Below are positions 63,989 through 64,000 of a stretch of 64,000 nt of DNA, one piece after another (position 1 is the stretch's first letter; every line of letters starts with the position of its first letter). Location of the stretch: contig NZ_WKFH01000003.1 in NCBI RefSeq assembly GCF_014884385.1, positions 3,628,001 to 3,692,000 of the forward strand, given 5' to 3'. Both the position numbers and the translations under genes were made by a program. Source of the DNA: Phycobacter azelaicus (GTDB taxonomy: Bacteria > Pseudomonadota > Alphaproteobacteria > Rhodobacterales > Rhodobacteraceae). Below the pieces are notes generated by a model, which saw only the letters and a program-made list of their open reading frames with translations, ran no database searches and was not told the DNA's origin.

Positions 63989-64000
63989 TTACAGCCCCTG
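63989..64000 (-). CDS. nuoJ: NuoJ, last codons only
   Basis: On the minus strand, CAG GGG CTG TAA ends 4 nt before the nuoK ATG. Only three codons are visible; the identity as nuoJ is taken from the fixed nuoJ-K-L-M-N order. Confidence 0.5.

Noticed and set aside
1..64000. tRNA, rRNA, CRISPR arrays, IS elements, prophage genes
   Set aside because: Looked for tRNA arms, regularly spaced repeats and transposase motifs; none found by eye. A tRNAscan or Infernal run would be more sensitive for RNAs.

Overview
The window looks like chromosomal DNA of a Roseobacter-group alphaproteobacterium (Rhodobacteraceae, in the general area of Ruegeria, Phaeobacter or Leisingera). The grounds are high GC with strong third-position bias, a form I carbon monoxide dehydrogenase operon, two Hint-domain proteins of the rhodobacterial type, a VPLPA-CTERM protein, a small DUF1127/RSP_7527-like protein, and blocks such as radA-cvpA-purF, surE-pcm-nlpD, tatABC and nuoJKLMN-birA-coaX-rnj. 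The assignment rests on gene content, since no rRNA or tRNA gene was found. No phage, insertion sequence or CRISPR array was recognised.

Layout. 1-557: 5' part of a MoxR/CoxD-type AAA+ ATPase. 887-7758: cell-surface polymer cluster with three DVDEF/DIDEF glycosyltransferases, one intact and one degenerate sulfotransferase-like domain, an FkbM methyltransferase and a serine-hydrolase-like protein. 7815-11837: pyrC, pyrE, dnaB and an NTF2-like protein. 11937-15555: alr, mlaE, mlaF, an AT-richer membrane protein and a PqiA-like protein (outer-membrane lipid transport). 15847-20586: radA, cvpA, a Hint protein and purF. 20682-25434: a DUF2199 protein, an SDR, surE, pcm, an NlpD-like lipoprotein and a GFA-family protein.

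25438-35277 (all minus strand): a DUF815 ATPase, then a complete aerobic CO oxidation locus transcribed coxC, then coxM-S-L-D-E-F-(36-aa ORF)-G. CoxL carries the form I active-site motif AYRCSFR. CoxMSL is the enzyme, CoxD/E/F/G mature the Mo-Cu site and anchor the enzyme, and CoxC (MHYT plus LytTR) is the likely CO-responsive regulator. A 13-bp direct repeat in front of coxM is its probable operator.

35454-37081: tatC-tatB-tatA. 37305-40707: two small regulated units, one with a WYL regulator and a perfect operator-like palindrome, the other a LysR gene divergent from cupin and aldo/keto reductase genes. 40754-47732: mixed single genes (unknown protein, VPLPA-CTERM protein, orphan ABC ATPase, arsM, AlkC/D-like repair protein, SDR, second Hint protein). 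47829-49136: an AT-rich gene for a membrane-anchored Nudix-like protein, the most foreign-looking gene here. 49290-54855: a solitary brnA divergent from prfC with an 11-bp-period repeat array between them, a glycosyltransferase pair related to the first cluster, and a DEAD-box helicase. 55059-64000: a small DUF1127-like gene, then (minus strand) rnj, coaX, birA, nuoN, nuoM, nuoL, nuoK and the last codons of nuoJ.

The main candidates for undescribed biology are the phased repeat array at brnA/prfC, the putative CoxC operator, the tiny conserved-position ORF in the cox operon, the membrane Nudix-like protein, and the glycosyltransferase fused to a decayed sulfotransferase-like domain.
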